40,902 bases of DNA from an uncultured Anaerolineaceae bacterium. Lineage in GTDB: Bacteria; Chloroflexota; Anaerolineae; Promineifilales; Promineifilaceae. The stretch covers positions 1 through 40,902 of the forward strand of contig CALBTC010000199.1 in NCBI GenBank assembly GCA_937967805.1, in the 5' to 3' direction. Under the pieces are notes generated by a model that was not told where the DNA came from, searched no databases, and saw only the letters and a program-made list of their open reading frames with translations. The stretch's first letter is position 1. Every line of letters starts with the position of its first letter. Shown here one piece after another: positions 15,789-23,629 of this stretch. The translations under genes and the position numbers were made by a program.

Positions 15789-16592
15789 TTATTGTAGGTG
15801 CCGGATGTAGCGGTCGGCGGAGCGATGAACGGCCGTTTTGGCATCTTCAGCCACCACCCGATCCCACCAAGCGCCATAGATTCTATCGTAGGCATACGGC
15901 TCCACGGCAGCAACAATGCGCCGCACTTCGCGGGCGGGCAGCGGAATGAGGTTGGGGTAGCTGTACATGAAGCTCACGTAGCGCCTGTCAGACACCACCT
16001 GCAAGATGTCGCCGGTGAGCAATACCCCTTTGCCGCCGGCCCCGGCGGGCCAGTGCAGCACCGTGCCGCCCTCAAAATGGCCACCGCCGCGAATCAGCGT
16101 CATGCCCGCCCACAGCGGCTTTGTTTCACCTTGCCAAAAATGGACGGCCGTATCCGGACGCATCACCCACTGCCGGTCGGCAGCGTGCAAATAAATGGGC
16201 GCGTCAAAAGCGCGGCTCCACTCAATCATCGACGAGTAGTAATGGGGGTGGGAAATGGCAATGGCCTTTATGCCGCCCAGGTCGTTTACGGCCGTTATCG
16301 TCGCTTCGTCAATCAGGCTGATGCAGTCCCACAGCAGGTTGCCTTCCGACGTCTGCACCAGCAGCGCCCGCTGCGCAATGGCAAAGCCGGGCTGCGTACC
16401 GATGCCGGTCAGATGTGGCTCTTCTGTTTTGAGCACAGTGTGATGATCGGCCTGCAAATCTGCCAACGTGGTCCACTGCTGGCCTTTCCAGCCGATGTAC
16501 TGCCGTTCATCCTCGCAAATGGGGCAGTGCGCCGGGGGTGATTCCGTGGCGGCAAATTGGGTACCACACGTCTTGCACATAAAATGTGTCAT
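15789..16592 (-). CDS. Metallo-beta-lactamase-fold protein with N-terminal zinc ribbon
   Basis: 267 residues. C6xxC9 and C23xxC26 form a zinc-ribbon/rubredoxin-like knuckle at the N-terminus. The MBL-fold part follows: a strand NLLWDCISLID, HPHYYSSMIEW at the place of HxHxDH, GGGHFEGGTVLHW and LLTGDIL. The first metal motif is atypical because HPHYYS lacks the usual D-H, so metal binding and activity are uncertain. Homologues are annotated as hydrolases of unknown substrate. The ATG has GGAGGAGATAATTTT upstream. The gene ends 12 bases before the MalT-like regulator, likely as one operon. Confidence 0.8.
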   Translation of the reverse strand: MTHFMCKTCGTQFAATESPPAHCPICEDERQYIGWKGQQWTTLADLQADHHTVLKTEEPHLTGIGTQPGFAIAQRALLVQTSEGNLLWDCISLIDEATITAVNDLGGIKAIAISHPHYYSSMIEWSRAFDAPIYLHAADRQWVMRPDTAVHFWQGETKPLWAGMTLIRGGGHFEGGTVLHWPAGAGGKGVLLTGDILQVVSDRRYVSFMYSYPNLIPLPAREVRRIVAAVEPYAYDRIYGAWWDRVVAEDAKTAVHRSADRYIRHLQ

Positions 16593-16610
16593 AAAATTAT
16601 CTCCTCCAAA

Positions 16611-16720
16611 TACAAACCGCGGAGAGCGCGGAGAACGCAGAGGAAAAGAGAAAAATAATCTGCGTCAATGGTTCGACTCCGCTCAACCACGTTGAGCAGC
16701 TCACCACAAGCCTGCGAAAT
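16611..16720. repeat. Intergenic repeats: CGCGGAGA/CGCAGAG series and a TTCGACTCCGCTCA unit
   Basis: The divergent gap between 16592 and 16847 holds ACCGCGGAGAGCGCGGAGAA and then CGCAGAGG, tandem variants of one ~9-base unit. They are followed by GGTTCGACTCCGCTCAACCA and GTTGAGCAGCTCACCAC. The second sequence resembles the palindromic 'GAGCGGAGTCGAA' repeats that are dispersed in many bacterial genomes. No gene is seen here; an ACGGCCGT octamer is at 16763. Confidence 0.5.
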
Positions 16721-16834
16721 CTGCTGATTGGGGGATTATAGGAGAAAAGGTGAGGGAGGGGTAACGGCCGTTTTGTGACTGATGTGGGCAAGCACTGCCA
16801 CTCCTGCCGATACGGAAAAGCAAACCTGTTTGTC

Positions 16835-16846
16835 TATAATGTACCC
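16835..16846 (+). promoter_or_regulatory. Consensus -10 box for a leaderless transcript
   Basis: TATAAT (16835-16840) is followed by GTACCC and then ATG at 16847. It has the same geometry and similar C-rich spacer as at 13141-13152. No ribosome site lies between, so the transcript probably starts at the ATG. The -35 region (about 16812-16817) does not resemble TTGACA. Confidence 0.45.
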
Positions 16847-17422
16847 ATGACAACTTCACATTCTATCCATCCAGCTACAGCCTGGGCAAGAGATGCGCAA
16901 AAACGAGAGTTGACACCTGAATGGTCACTGCGATTGGCGGCGATGGCCGGACATATGCAAATCGATAAAATTGCGGCGCGCCGGGCTGCGCTCATTGATC
17001 TGCTGGCCGACGGCCGTCCCCATCCGCGTGAAGAAATCTGGGAAACAGTTGCCGCCCAGCTTGGAGAAGATTGCTGGGGGAAAGTGCCTCAGGAAGCCCT
17101 GGCGCGCGATCTGGCCGCTTTGCGCAAGGGTGGCATTCGCATTGCTTACTCGCGCCGGCCGGAAATTGCCGGCTACTATTTGCAACATCCACGGTTGGAA
17201 CGGCCGTCTTCGCCTAAATACGAAACAGACAGCCGGGAACTCATCCAAGCGATTGGCCAACTATCTGTAGCTATGAAAAACGAACGCGCTTTTGCCGCGG
17301 CTGATTTTGCCCTGCGCCAAAAAAAGCTGATTTTAGCCGAAGAAAATCCAGATTGGTCTGAGACAGAAGTTGAAAAAGAGGCACGTCAAATTGTTTTTGG
17401 GGTTAGCGCAGAGTCAATATGA
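16847..17422 (+). CDS. Winged-helix-like protein upstream of a decayed nucleotidyltransferase
   Basis: 191 residues from ATG 16847, chosen because the TATAAT box lies directly in front; longer in-frame starts would begin upstream of the promoter. The middle part RRAALIDLLADGRPHPREEI, followed by AQLGEDCWGKVPQEALARDL and AALRKGGIRIAYSRRPEIAG, reads like a winged helix with a final beta-wing (DeoR/WYL-type layout). The C-terminal third is helical. It overlaps the start of the nucleotidyltransferase pseudogene by 4 bases (ATGA), so the pair was coupled and may have been a toxin-antitoxin-like module. The exact family is not recognised. Confidence 0.65.
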   Translation: MTTSHSIHPATAWARDAQKRELTPEWSLRLAAMAGHMQIDKIAARRAALIDLLADGRPHPREEIWETVAAQLGEDCWGKVPQEALARDLAALRKGGIRIAYSRRPEIAGYYLQHPRLERPSSPKYETDSRELIQAIGQLSVAMKNERAFAAADFALRQKKLILAEENPDWSETEVEKEARQIVFGVSAESI

Positions 17423-17828
17423 CACCAGCCTATGAGCAAAGCCAAGCCTTTGGTGGCGTCATCGATATCACCTCGATGAAATTGCGGTCAATCGAGCACT
17501 TAACGGCGGATTTTTTAACGTCATTCACCTGGGGTATCACATCAAAACAGATTTCTATGTTCCGGTTGAGCCAGAGCTGCTGGCGATGATTGCCGACCGA
17601 ACCTACCTTCCCTTTGATGAGATGCGCCGCGCTGCTTATATTACGCCAACTTCCATCGTTGTGACCAAGCTGCGCGCTTACCAAGACAGCGATTCAACGC
17701 GCCACCTGGATGATATTGCTTCAATTGTGCGCCAGCAGGGGAAAAAGTTGGACCAGGCAACGATTGACGTCGTGGCCGCTCGACTCGGCCTGTTAGGGGT
17801 CTGGCGTTCTCTTTGGGAAGGGAATTAA
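17419..17828 (+). pseudogene. Nucleotidyltransferase-like gene with internal deletion and frameshift
   Basis: The start ATG (17419) overlaps the upstream stop and gives MTPAYEQSQAF, a normal beginning for this family. After about 15 codons the frame is lost. From about 17446 another frame reads WRHRYHLDEIAVNRALNGGF and then NVIHLGYHIKTDFYV, continuing through TPTSIVVTKLRAYQDSDSTR-HLDDI to a TAA at 17826. The C-terminal half matches the small nucleotidyltransferase family in which EDLIxxKLxxYRxxxxxRHxxDI is typical. The N-terminal catalytic part (GS...D.D) is missing. The gene is inactive. Confidence 0.6.
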
Positions 17829-17854
17829 CGGCCGTTGCCATCCCAAAACCACAG

Positions 17855-17909
17855 TTGACAACCAAATCCTTTAATAGTATCCTCTTGATACTATCTTTTA
17901 AGTAGTATC
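17855..17909 (+). promoter_or_regulatory. Promoter and triple operator of the antitoxin/PIN module
   Basis: A perfect -35 TTGACA (17855-17860) and a 17-base spacer lead to TATCCT (17878-17883). Overlapping the -10 is an inverted repeat TAGTATC (17875-17881) with GATACTA (17887-17893), and a third direct copy TAGTATC is at 17903-17909. The layout is that of an autoregulated toxin-antitoxin operon, where the antitoxin (alone or with the toxin) blocks RNA polymerase. Confidence 0.65.
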
Positions 17910-17926
17910 CACTTCGGAGTATGAAC

Positions 17927-18178
17927 ATGGCAAATTATACAGAACGGGTGCAAACGGTCCTGAGCAAAGAACAGTATGAACGGCTGTTGGAACTGGCTGA
18001 ACAGGAACAAAAACCCCTGAGCGTCATGATTCGCGAAGCGGTTGAGGAACGTTATTTTGTGAAGATTGACCAGCAAAAACGCCAGGAAGCGTTGGCCAAA
18101 TTATTAGCTCTGGATGCTCCGGTTGCGGATTGGCCCCAAATGGAAGCGGAAATTGAGCAAGGAGCGATGGATGAATGA
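17927..18178 (+). CDS. Antitoxin of a PIN-type toxin-antitoxin pair
   Basis: 83 residues from the second ATG (17927), which has GGAG 7 bases upstream; the ATG at 17921 is too close to it. NYTERVQTVLSKEQYERLLE at the N-terminus followed by LSVMIREAVEERYF has the strand-helix-helix look of ribbon-helix-helix/CopG antitoxins. The acidic tail DWPQMEAEIEQGAMDE would bind the toxin. The stop overlaps the toxin start by 8 bases (ATGAATGA). It is probably the DNA-binding repressor of the operator at 17875-17909. Confidence 0.75.
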   Translation: MANYTERVQTVLSKEQYERLLELAEQEQKPLSVMIREAVEERYFVKIDQQKRQEALAKLLALDAPVADWPQMEAEIEQGAMDE

Positions 18179-18623
18179 TGCATCTTCTATCAGCGAGGCT
18201 CCTTACTTTTTAGATGTGAATGTGCCAATGTACGCGGCTGGCAAGGATCATCCTTACAAAAATTCATGTGTTTGGGTAATGACGGAGATCGCCAACGGCC
18301 GTTTAGACACAGTCATCAATACCGAAATCATTCAAGAGGTGCTGTATCGCTACGGGGCCATTCAACAGTGGCAAATCGCCGTGCAAATGGCCCAGAATTT
18401 GTTGGACTTAGTTCCCACGGTGCTGTCCGTTACATCAAACGATATGAAAACGGCCGTTTCCCTTTTCACTCAATACGCCCCCCATGGTGTAAAGGCACGA
18501 GATTTGTTGCATACGGCCGTTATGCAAAACCACCAACTCACCCACATCATCTCCACTGACAAACATTTCGACCAAATCGACGACATTACCCGGCTCGATC
18601 CGCAAACTTTTTTGGAAACATGA
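18171..18623 (+). CDS. VapC-like PIN-domain toxin (ribonuclease)
   Basis: 150 residues from ATG 18171, which overlaps the antitoxin stop. PIN-domain acidic residues: D15 in YFLDVNVPMY, E52 or E56 in NTEIIQEVLYRY, the ARDLLHTAVM helix and ISTDKHFDQI near the end. PIN toxins are Mg2+-dependent RNases that cut tRNA or rRNA; the target here is unknown. The gene contains two ACGGCCGT octamers (18449, 18514), so it has resided in this genome long enough to acquire them. Its stop overlaps the deaminase start by 4 bases. Confidence 0.8.
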   Translation: MNDASSISEAPYFLDVNVPMYAAGKDHPYKNSCVWVMTEIANGRLDTVINTEIIQEVLYRYGAIQQWQIAVQMAQNLLDLVPTVLSVTSNDMKTAVSLFTQYAPHGVKARDLLHTAVMQNHQLTHIISTDKHFDQIDDITRLDPQTFLET

Positions 18624-19090
18624 AACAAACTGAAAACGAGGACACATACATGCGGCAGGCGATTGCGCTGGCGAAGAAAGCGGTGGCCAATGGGGATCAT
18701 CCCTTTGGGGCGCTGTTGGTGAAGGATGGGGCGGTGGTGCTAACGGCCGTAAACACCGTCAACACCGACCACGACGTCACCCGCCACGCTGAACTCAATC
18801 TCGTCAGTCAGGCGGCGCGGCAGTTTGCGCCGGAATTTCTGGCGGAATGCACGCTGGTCACCAGCACGGAACCGTGCGCCATGTGCGCCGGGGCGATTTA
18901 CTGGTCCGGCATCAGCCGCGTTGTATTTGGCTGCGCCGCCGCCACGCTGGGCCAGGTTGCCGGGGATGAGTTTCTCATCCCTTGTGAAGAGATTTTTGCC
19001 AGAGGCACCCGACCGATTACGGTCATTGGCCCCGTGTTGGAGGAGGAGGGTACGGCCGTTCACCAACAATATTGGAAACGTGATGCGTGA
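18620..19090 (+). CDS. Nucleoside/cytidine-type deaminase
   Basis: 156 residues with the zinc signature H56-A-E58 (RHAELN) and P-C86-A-M-C89 (EPCAMC), so H56, C86 and C89 bind zinc and E58 is the proton shuttle. Overall it resembles guanine deaminase or tRNA-adenosine deaminase relatives (MRQAIALAKKAVANGDHPFG, GALLV). The usual length is 150-160. Hydrolytic deamination of a free base or nucleoside is expected; substrate not fixed. The start overlaps the toxin stop by 4 bases; M11 (18650) is an alternative start. It ends in a hairpin shared with the convergent regulator. Confidence 0.85.
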   Translation: MKQTENEDTYMRQAIALAKKAVANGDHPFGALLVKDGAVVLTAVNTVNTDHDVTRHAELNLVSQAARQFAPEFLAECTLVTSTEPCAMCAGAIYWSGISRVVFGCAAATLGQVAGDEFLIPCEEIFARGTRPITVIGPVLEEEGTAVHQQYWKRDA

Positions 19091-19113
19091 AAAAATCACG
19101 TTTCACGCGTCAC
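19080..19113. terminator. Bidirectional hairpin overlapping two convergent stop codons
   Basis: GTGATGCGTGAAA (19080-19092) pairs with TTTCACGCGTCAC (19101-19113) with one mismatch that can be a G-U pair, around an 8-base loop. It contains the stop codon of the deaminase (19088-19090) and that of the minus-strand regulator (19110-19112). Compact convergent arrangement; termination is inferred. Confidence 0.5.
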
Positions 19114-19763
19114 GTTTCACTTCCCAACCCCGCATCCCGCGCCCGCAGCGCCGCCTGCGCCCGGTCGGCCACTTGCAGCTTATTGAAAATGTTGGAGACG
19201 TGGTTGCGCACCGTCTTTACGCTGATCGTCAGCGCCTCAGCAATGGCGGCGTTGGTTTTGCCTTGCCCAATTAAGACCAAGATTTCCCGCTCGCGCTCGG
19301 TCAGGTCAGAGAACGTTTCTTGGGGGATGACGGCCCGGCTGGCGCTGAAAAAGTTCATCATCCGGCCGGCAATGCCGGGGCTGAAGATCGCTTCGCCGCT
19401 GTGCACGGCGTGGATGGCGCGCAGCATCTCGTCGTGCTTGGCCCCTTTGAGCACGTAGCCCCGCGCCCCGGCGCGCATGGCGGCAAACACCGACTGGTCG
19501 TCCTCAAACATGGTCACCATCAGCACGCCAATGTCTGGATTGGCGGCCACAATCTGCCGCGTCGCTTCGATACCGTCCCCGTCCGGCATCTGGATGTCCA
19601 TGAGAATGACGTGCGGCTCCGTTTCGGCAGCCAGCTGGATGGCCTCTGCGCCGCTGGACGCTTCGCCCACCACCGCCATCTCTGGCGCAGCCAGCAGCAG
19701 CGCCCGCAGCCCGTCGCGGAAAAGCTGATGATCGTCGGCAATCAGTACGCGGATGGTGTCCAT
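19110..19763 (-). CDS. NarL/LuxR-family response regulator
   Basis: 217 residues. The receiver has D10/D11, phospho-acceptor D56 (LMDIQMPDGDG), VTMFEDD and YVLKGAK. The LuxR helix-turn-helix starts SDLTEREREILVLIGQGKTN and continues AEALTISVKTVRNHVSNIFN. GGAG precedes the ATG by 6 bases. It lies just downstream of the membrane sensor kinase 19877-21949, its likely partner, but is separated by a ~110-base gap containing a repeat hairpin. Confidence 0.92.
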   Translation of the reverse strand: MDTIRVLIADDHQLFRDGLRALLLAAPEMAVVGEASSGAEAIQLAAETEPHVILMDIQMPDGDGIEATRQIVAANPDIGVLMVTMFEDDQSVFAAMRAGARGYVLKGAKHDEMLRAIHAVHSGEAIFSPGIAGRMMNFFSASRAVIPQETFSDLTEREREILVLIGQGKTNAAIAEALTISVKTVRNHVSNIFNKLQVADRAQAALRARDAGLGSET

Positions 19764-19796
19764 GCATACTCCGTTGAGTTCAAAAGATTTCCACCG

Positions 19797-19870
19797 CGGA
19801 GAGCGCAGAGAACGCGGAGGTTTCCTCGAGGTTTTTTATCCTCCCTGCTCTCCGCGTCCTCCGCGGTTCA
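19797..19870. repeat. Long imperfect hairpin of CGCGGAG/CGCAGAG units
   Basis: ACCGCGGAGAGCGCAGAGAA-CGCGGAGG is followed by a short spacer (with GTTTTTTATC) and its imperfect complement CCTCC...CTCTCCGCGTCCTCCGCGGT. The arms are about 28 bases. It lies in the gap between the kinase (stop 19877) and regulator (start 19763), so it may attenuate regulator expression. It belongs to the same repeat style as 16611-16645. Confidence 0.6.
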
Positions 19871-19876
19871 CTTTCT

Positions 19877-21949
19877 TCAGGTGTTTAGGGGCAAAACGGC
19901 CGTTACCAACACCCCTCTACCCAATTCGCCCACAATTGTACATGACCCGCCCAGCTCGGCAGCTCGTTCGCGCATGGCGGCCAGCCCCACACCCGCCTGC
20001 GTGCCGTCGGCAAAGCCCCGGCCATCATCCTGGAGCGTGAGGTGGAGACGGCCGTTTTCCCGCCACAGCTTGAGCGTACAGCGCCGCGCCCCGGCATGGC
20101 GCACCACGTTGGTCAATCCTTCGCGGCCAATGTGGTAAGCAGCCACTTCCACGGCAGCAGGCAGCGGCGGCAGCGAGTCGGGCGCGTCCAGACGCACGGT
20201 GAGCGTCTCGCTCTCGCACGTTTCGGCGTAGGCCCGCAGCGCGCCAACCAGGCCAAACTGGTCCAGCGCCGGCGGCCGTAAATCGTAAACGATGCGGCGC
20301 ACGTCGGCCAGCGTTGTTTCGATGTCGCTTTCCATTTCGGCCAGCAGTTGGTTGGTGGTTTCCGGCCGGCTGGCCAGCAGCGCCCGCGCCGAGCCAATCT
20401 TGAGCAGCGTCGCCGCCAGCGACGGCCCCAGCCCGTCGTGCAGGTCGCGGCGCAGGCGGCGGCGCTCCTCCTCGCGGCTGGACACAATTTGCCGGCGGGC
20501 CTGCTGCAAATCGGCGGTGAGCTGCTGGGCGTGAACGGCCGTACCCGCCTGGCGGGCAATGTTGCGCAGCAGCCGCGTCTCTGCCGCGGTAAACGTCTCG
20601 TCCGCCGAGCGCGGGGCGGCCAGCAGTTGGCCAATGGTGGCGCCCTGGTAAATCAGGGCAAAGGGCTGGGCATTGGCGGCAGCCTTGCCAAAAGACGCCA
20701 ATGGCGCACCCAGCTGGCCGGTGATGGCAACGTAAGGCAGCTTGAGGGTACGGGCAATCGTTTCTACCAGCGTGGGCAGCACCTGCTCCGGCGGCAGGGC
20801 ATCTTCCAGCCGCTGGCCCAGCTGCGCCAGCACCTCCAGCGGCCGGTCCCGCTCGCCATAGAGCAGCCGGTTTACCCGGCTTTGCAGCCGGTCGCGCAGC
20901 GGTTGGAACAGCACCGCCACCAATCCGGTAGCCACCAGGGCAATAAGCCAGTTGGTTTGTGCCTGGAAAATGGTAGCCAGACCCCCGACCACCAGCGCAT
21001 ACAGGCCGACGGTGACGGCCGTCAGTACACCATACACCAGCGTGCGATTGATCAGAATGTCAATCTCCCAAAGCCGGTAACGGGTGACGGCCACCGCCAG
21101 GCAAATGGGGATGATGCTCAGCGATAAAAACCAGCCCAACACGCTGATAGACGCCCACCAGGGCACAGGGGCATCGGGCGGTAAGCTTTCCAAATAGTAG
21201 TACGGGATGGATGACAGCAGCATGTAGCCCAGCCAGAGCGCCAAACCGTACACAACCCATTTTGTCTGCTGGCGCTCAACGGCCGTAGACACCTGACGGT
21301 AGCGCACATACTGGGCATAAAACGCCACGGCAAATAGACCAATCAGGCCGGCGGTCAGCGCCGTGATGAGGCCAGACAGTGAACCGGTGAACAATGTGGG
21401 ATCGTTGGTGGGCAGCAGCAAGAGAACCACAGACAGGGGTATGGTTACCGGCACCAGCCAGCGGGACCATTTAGGCACAAAACGGCCGTTGGGGAACAAA
21501 ACCAGCAGGGCAATGGTGGGCACGGCAATCAGACCGCTTTGCAGGCGTAACGCCAGCGATGCGTCGCCCAGCCAATAGGCGCCCCACAGCTCCAGCGGCC
21601 CGGCCATGATGACGGCATACAGGAGCAAATAAAAGGAAAGTCCGGCGGCCACCGGCTCGGTAAAGCGCTGCCGGAAGAAGAGCAGTGCCAGGCCAAAGCA
21701 GAGCAGGGCCGTCGTCAATGACGCAATCCCGGCCAGCACGACAAAAACGGCCGTCATATTGTCCTGGTTTTGCGGGGAAATATGGGCCAGCTCGCCGCGC
21801 ATCGTTTGCCCGTAAGCGGGCAGTGCGGTAAGCAGCATGGCAGCCATCAGCAAGGCCAACAGCACCCAGGCAAGGCGCGCCGTTCTCAGCCAGCTGCCGG
21901 TTAATTGGGAAGCGGTTGTTGTTTCCGCGGCTACCGTTTGCTCAACCAT
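19877..21949 (-). CDS. Membrane sensor histidine kinase (HisKA_3) with GAF-like domain
   Basis: 690 residues from ATG 21949 (MVEQTVAAET); GTG 21952 and TTG 21955 are alternative starts. One N-terminal helix is followed by a block of about seven membrane helices (roughly residues 60-330) and then a GAF-like part. The phospho-accepting His is in SREEERRRLRRDLHDGLGPS. The HATPase_c domain has GREGLTNVVRHAGARR (N box), LQDDGRGF and GVGLAAMRERAAELGG. It senses an unknown signal at the membrane and passes phosphate to the LuxR regulator 19110-19763. The upstream membrane gene ends 12 bases before the ATG, indicating an operon. Confidence 0.9.
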   Translation of the reverse strand: MVEQTVAAETTTASQLTGSWLRTARLAWVLLALLMAAMLLTALPAYGQTMRGELAHISPQNQDNMTAVFVVLAGIASLTTALLCFGLALLFFRQRFTEPVAAGLSFYLLLYAVIMAGPLELWGAYWLGDASLALRLQSGLIAVPTIALLVLFPNGRFVPKWSRWLVPVTIPLSVVLLLLPTNDPTLFTGSLSGLITALTAGLIGLFAVAFYAQYVRYRQVSTAVERQQTKWVVYGLALWLGYMLLSSIPYYYLESLPPDAPVPWWASISVLGWFLSLSIIPICLAVAVTRYRLWEIDILINRTLVYGVLTAVTVGLYALVVGGLATIFQAQTNWLIALVATGLVAVLFQPLRDRLQSRVNRLLYGERDRPLEVLAQLGQRLEDALPPEQVLPTLVETIARTLKLPYVAITGQLGAPLASFGKAAANAQPFALIYQGATIGQLLAAPRSADETFTAAETRLLRNIARQAGTAVHAQQLTADLQQARRQIVSSREEERRRLRRDLHDGLGPSLAATLLKIGSARALLASRPETTNQLLAEMESDIETTLADVRRIVYDLRPPALDQFGLVGALRAYAETCESETLTVRLDAPDSLPPLPAAVEVAAYHIGREGLTNVVRHAGARRCTLKLWRENGRLHLTLQDDGRGFADGTQAGVGLAAMRERAAELGGSCTIVGELGRGVLVTAVLPLNT

Positions 21950-21961
21950 CACCAACCCATT

Positions 21962-22594
21962 CTACCGCAACTCCAGCCGAACGCCGCGCCTGCTGAGCAA
22001 CTGCTTGTGTTCCAGACCGAGGAACGCGGCCACATACACCAGATTCAGCAAAAGAATCAGGCCAAACATCTCCAGAACCAGATACAAAGAGCCGCGCGGA
22101 ATCTCTATCAGCCCCAGGATAAACACATTGTGCCCCAGCAGTAAGACCAGAAGGATGGAGGTGATAAGAACAGCGCAAAATCTTGGCCAGCCACGGCCGT
22201 ATCCAATTGTGATTAACACGGCCATAATCAGGGTGAAAACGGCCGCCAGCGGCAGCGCCTGCCCCAGCAAATCCAGCGGCGGACCATCAGACCCCGACAA
22301 CGCCGCCATTGAGATGATGGGTTCAAAAAGCAGCAGGGAAACGATACCCAGCAAAATCAGCATGCCATTGAGAATCATATTGTACATTAGCCAGCCGCGC
22401 AGGGACGGCCGTGCTACCAGCAATCCAAAACTCCAACCGATACACATGCCGCACAACGCCCCCGACACCAGCATGATCACCAGCATCGACCAGATGTCGC
22501 TGATAAAAATATCGTGCACAACGGTAAAAACCAGCGTGGAAATAGCCCCGGCAAGGGCCCCCGATCCGACGAAACGAGCCATATTTTTATCCAT
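21962..22594 (-). CDS. Multi-pass membrane protein, unknown family
   Basis: 210 residues from ATG 22594 (MDKNMARFVGSG), which has GAGGA 5-6 bases upstream; a TTG 12 bases earlier is less likely. About five to six hydrophobic helices, for example ILNGMLILLGIVSLLLFEPI and SILLVLLLGHNVFILGLIEI. No catalytic motif is visible. The C-terminus ends KQLLSRRGVRLELR. It sits between the hydrolase and the kinase in a tight operon, so it may be an accessory or transport component related to the sensed signal. Confidence 0.65.
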   Translation of the reverse strand: MDKNMARFVGSGALAGAISTLVFTVVHDIFISDIWSMLVIMLVSGALCGMCIGWSFGLLVARPSLRGWLMYNMILNGMLILLGIVSLLLFEPIISMAALSGSDGPPLDLLGQALPLAAVFTLIMAVLITIGYGRGWPRFCAVLITSILLVLLLGHNVFILGLIEIPRGSLYLVLEMFGLILLLNLVYVAAFLGLEHKQLLSRRGVRLELR

Positions 22595-22602
22595 CTTATT
22601 CC

Positions 22603-23604
22603 TCAATTACCGTACCGGGGCACAGTCCGGCGCATTATTTGTTGTTCTCCGCTAGAATGGTTTGTCAAAAACGCCTGCACCACCTGCCCCGTTTCTTCTG
22701 GTTTATCCAGAAATGGCAAATGGCCACACGACATCTCGTGCAGAGAAGCATTGGACATCAGGCGCACCATCTCACGCGCCACGTCCAGGCTGCCAAAGGG
22801 ATCGTTCTCGCCCCACACAAACTGCACCGGGCAAGCTATCTGGCGCAAGGCGTCGGCCGTCAGACTGTAGCGCGGATTGGAACCACGGAGGGAGGCGACG
22901 GCCGTTACCAACGTTTTCCAGGTCTCCCGGTAGGTAGATAGATTGAAAAAGCGGTAAGCTACCTCGGCCAACACGCCCGGCATGTTGGCAATATCCGCCT
23001 GGCTGCTGCCCTGAAAACGCAGCCCCTCCAGCGCCGCCGCCGCACTTTTGGGCTGCATGGCTGCAACGATGAAGTTTTTGACGACAGGCACAGACAGCAG
23101 GCGCATAAAAAACGGCGCGCTGGTGTCCAAAGCGAGCGCCGGACAGCCCATCTGCACCATGCAGGAAACGCGCTCCGGGTGCGCCAGCGTATAGTAGAAG
23201 CTCCACAGGCCGCCCATCGAGTTACAGACGATGGGCACGCGCGGCAGCTCAAAGGCATCCGCGACACTCCTCAACGTGTTTACAGCCAGTTGGCGTAGGT
23301 CTACCCGGCGATGATCTACGGCATCGCTCAGGCCACCGCCGGGGCGGTTGATAGCAATCATGCGCCAGCCGGTTAGCTTGGCCATCAGCGGGGCGAAGAA
23401 AGCGGCATCTCCCGTACCGCCGGGAACCATGAGCAACGGCCGTCCCGCACCCACTTCCAACACCCGCAGGCGTAAATTTGGCTCTGCCATTTCCAGAAAG
23501 TGAATCTTGTAGTCAAGGCCATAATGAGCAAATAGTTTCTTTTCAGCCGCCAAAGCAGCCCGGCTGCTGGCGGCATCCTGATCAATACGCGTTATCATTG
23601 TCAT
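22603..23604 (-). CDS. Alpha/beta hydrolase
   Basis: 333 residues from ATG 23604, which has AAGGAG 6 bases upstream; an ATG at 23610 abuts the ribosome site. The fold is visible: oxyanion-side LLMVPGGTGDAAFFAPLMAK, the RPGGGLSD loop, nucleophile elbow VPIVCNSMGGLW (S in NSMGG), catalytic acid region VQFVWGENDPFG, and the His near MSCGHLPFLDKP. The length is normal for this superfamily. Esterase, lipase or peptidase activity cannot be distinguished. It ends 8 bases before the membrane protein gene. Confidence 0.88.
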   Translation of the reverse strand: MTMITRIDQDAASSRAALAAEKKLFAHYGLDYKIHFLEMAEPNLRLRVLEVGAGRPLLMVPGGTGDAAFFAPLMAKLTGWRMIAINRPGGGLSDAVDHRRVDLRQLAVNTLRSVADAFELPRVPIVCNSMGGLWSFYYTLAHPERVSCMVQMGCPALALDTSAPFFMRLLSVPVVKNFIVAAMQPKSAAAALEGLRFQGSSQADIANMPGVLAEVAYRFFNLSTYRETWKTLVTAVASLRGSNPRYSLTADALRQIACPVQFVWGENDPFGSLDVAREMVRLMSNASLHEMSCGHLPFLDKPEETGQVVQAFLTNHSSGEQQIMRRTVPRYGN

Positions 23605-23629
23605 GTTCATCTCCTTCACATATGAATAA

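Noticed and set aside
16670..16700. Possible tRNA T-loop (GGTTCGACTCC)
   Set aside because: The flanking 5-bp stem does not pair and no anticodon or acceptor arm can be built; the sequence matches a dispersed palindromic repeat type instead.
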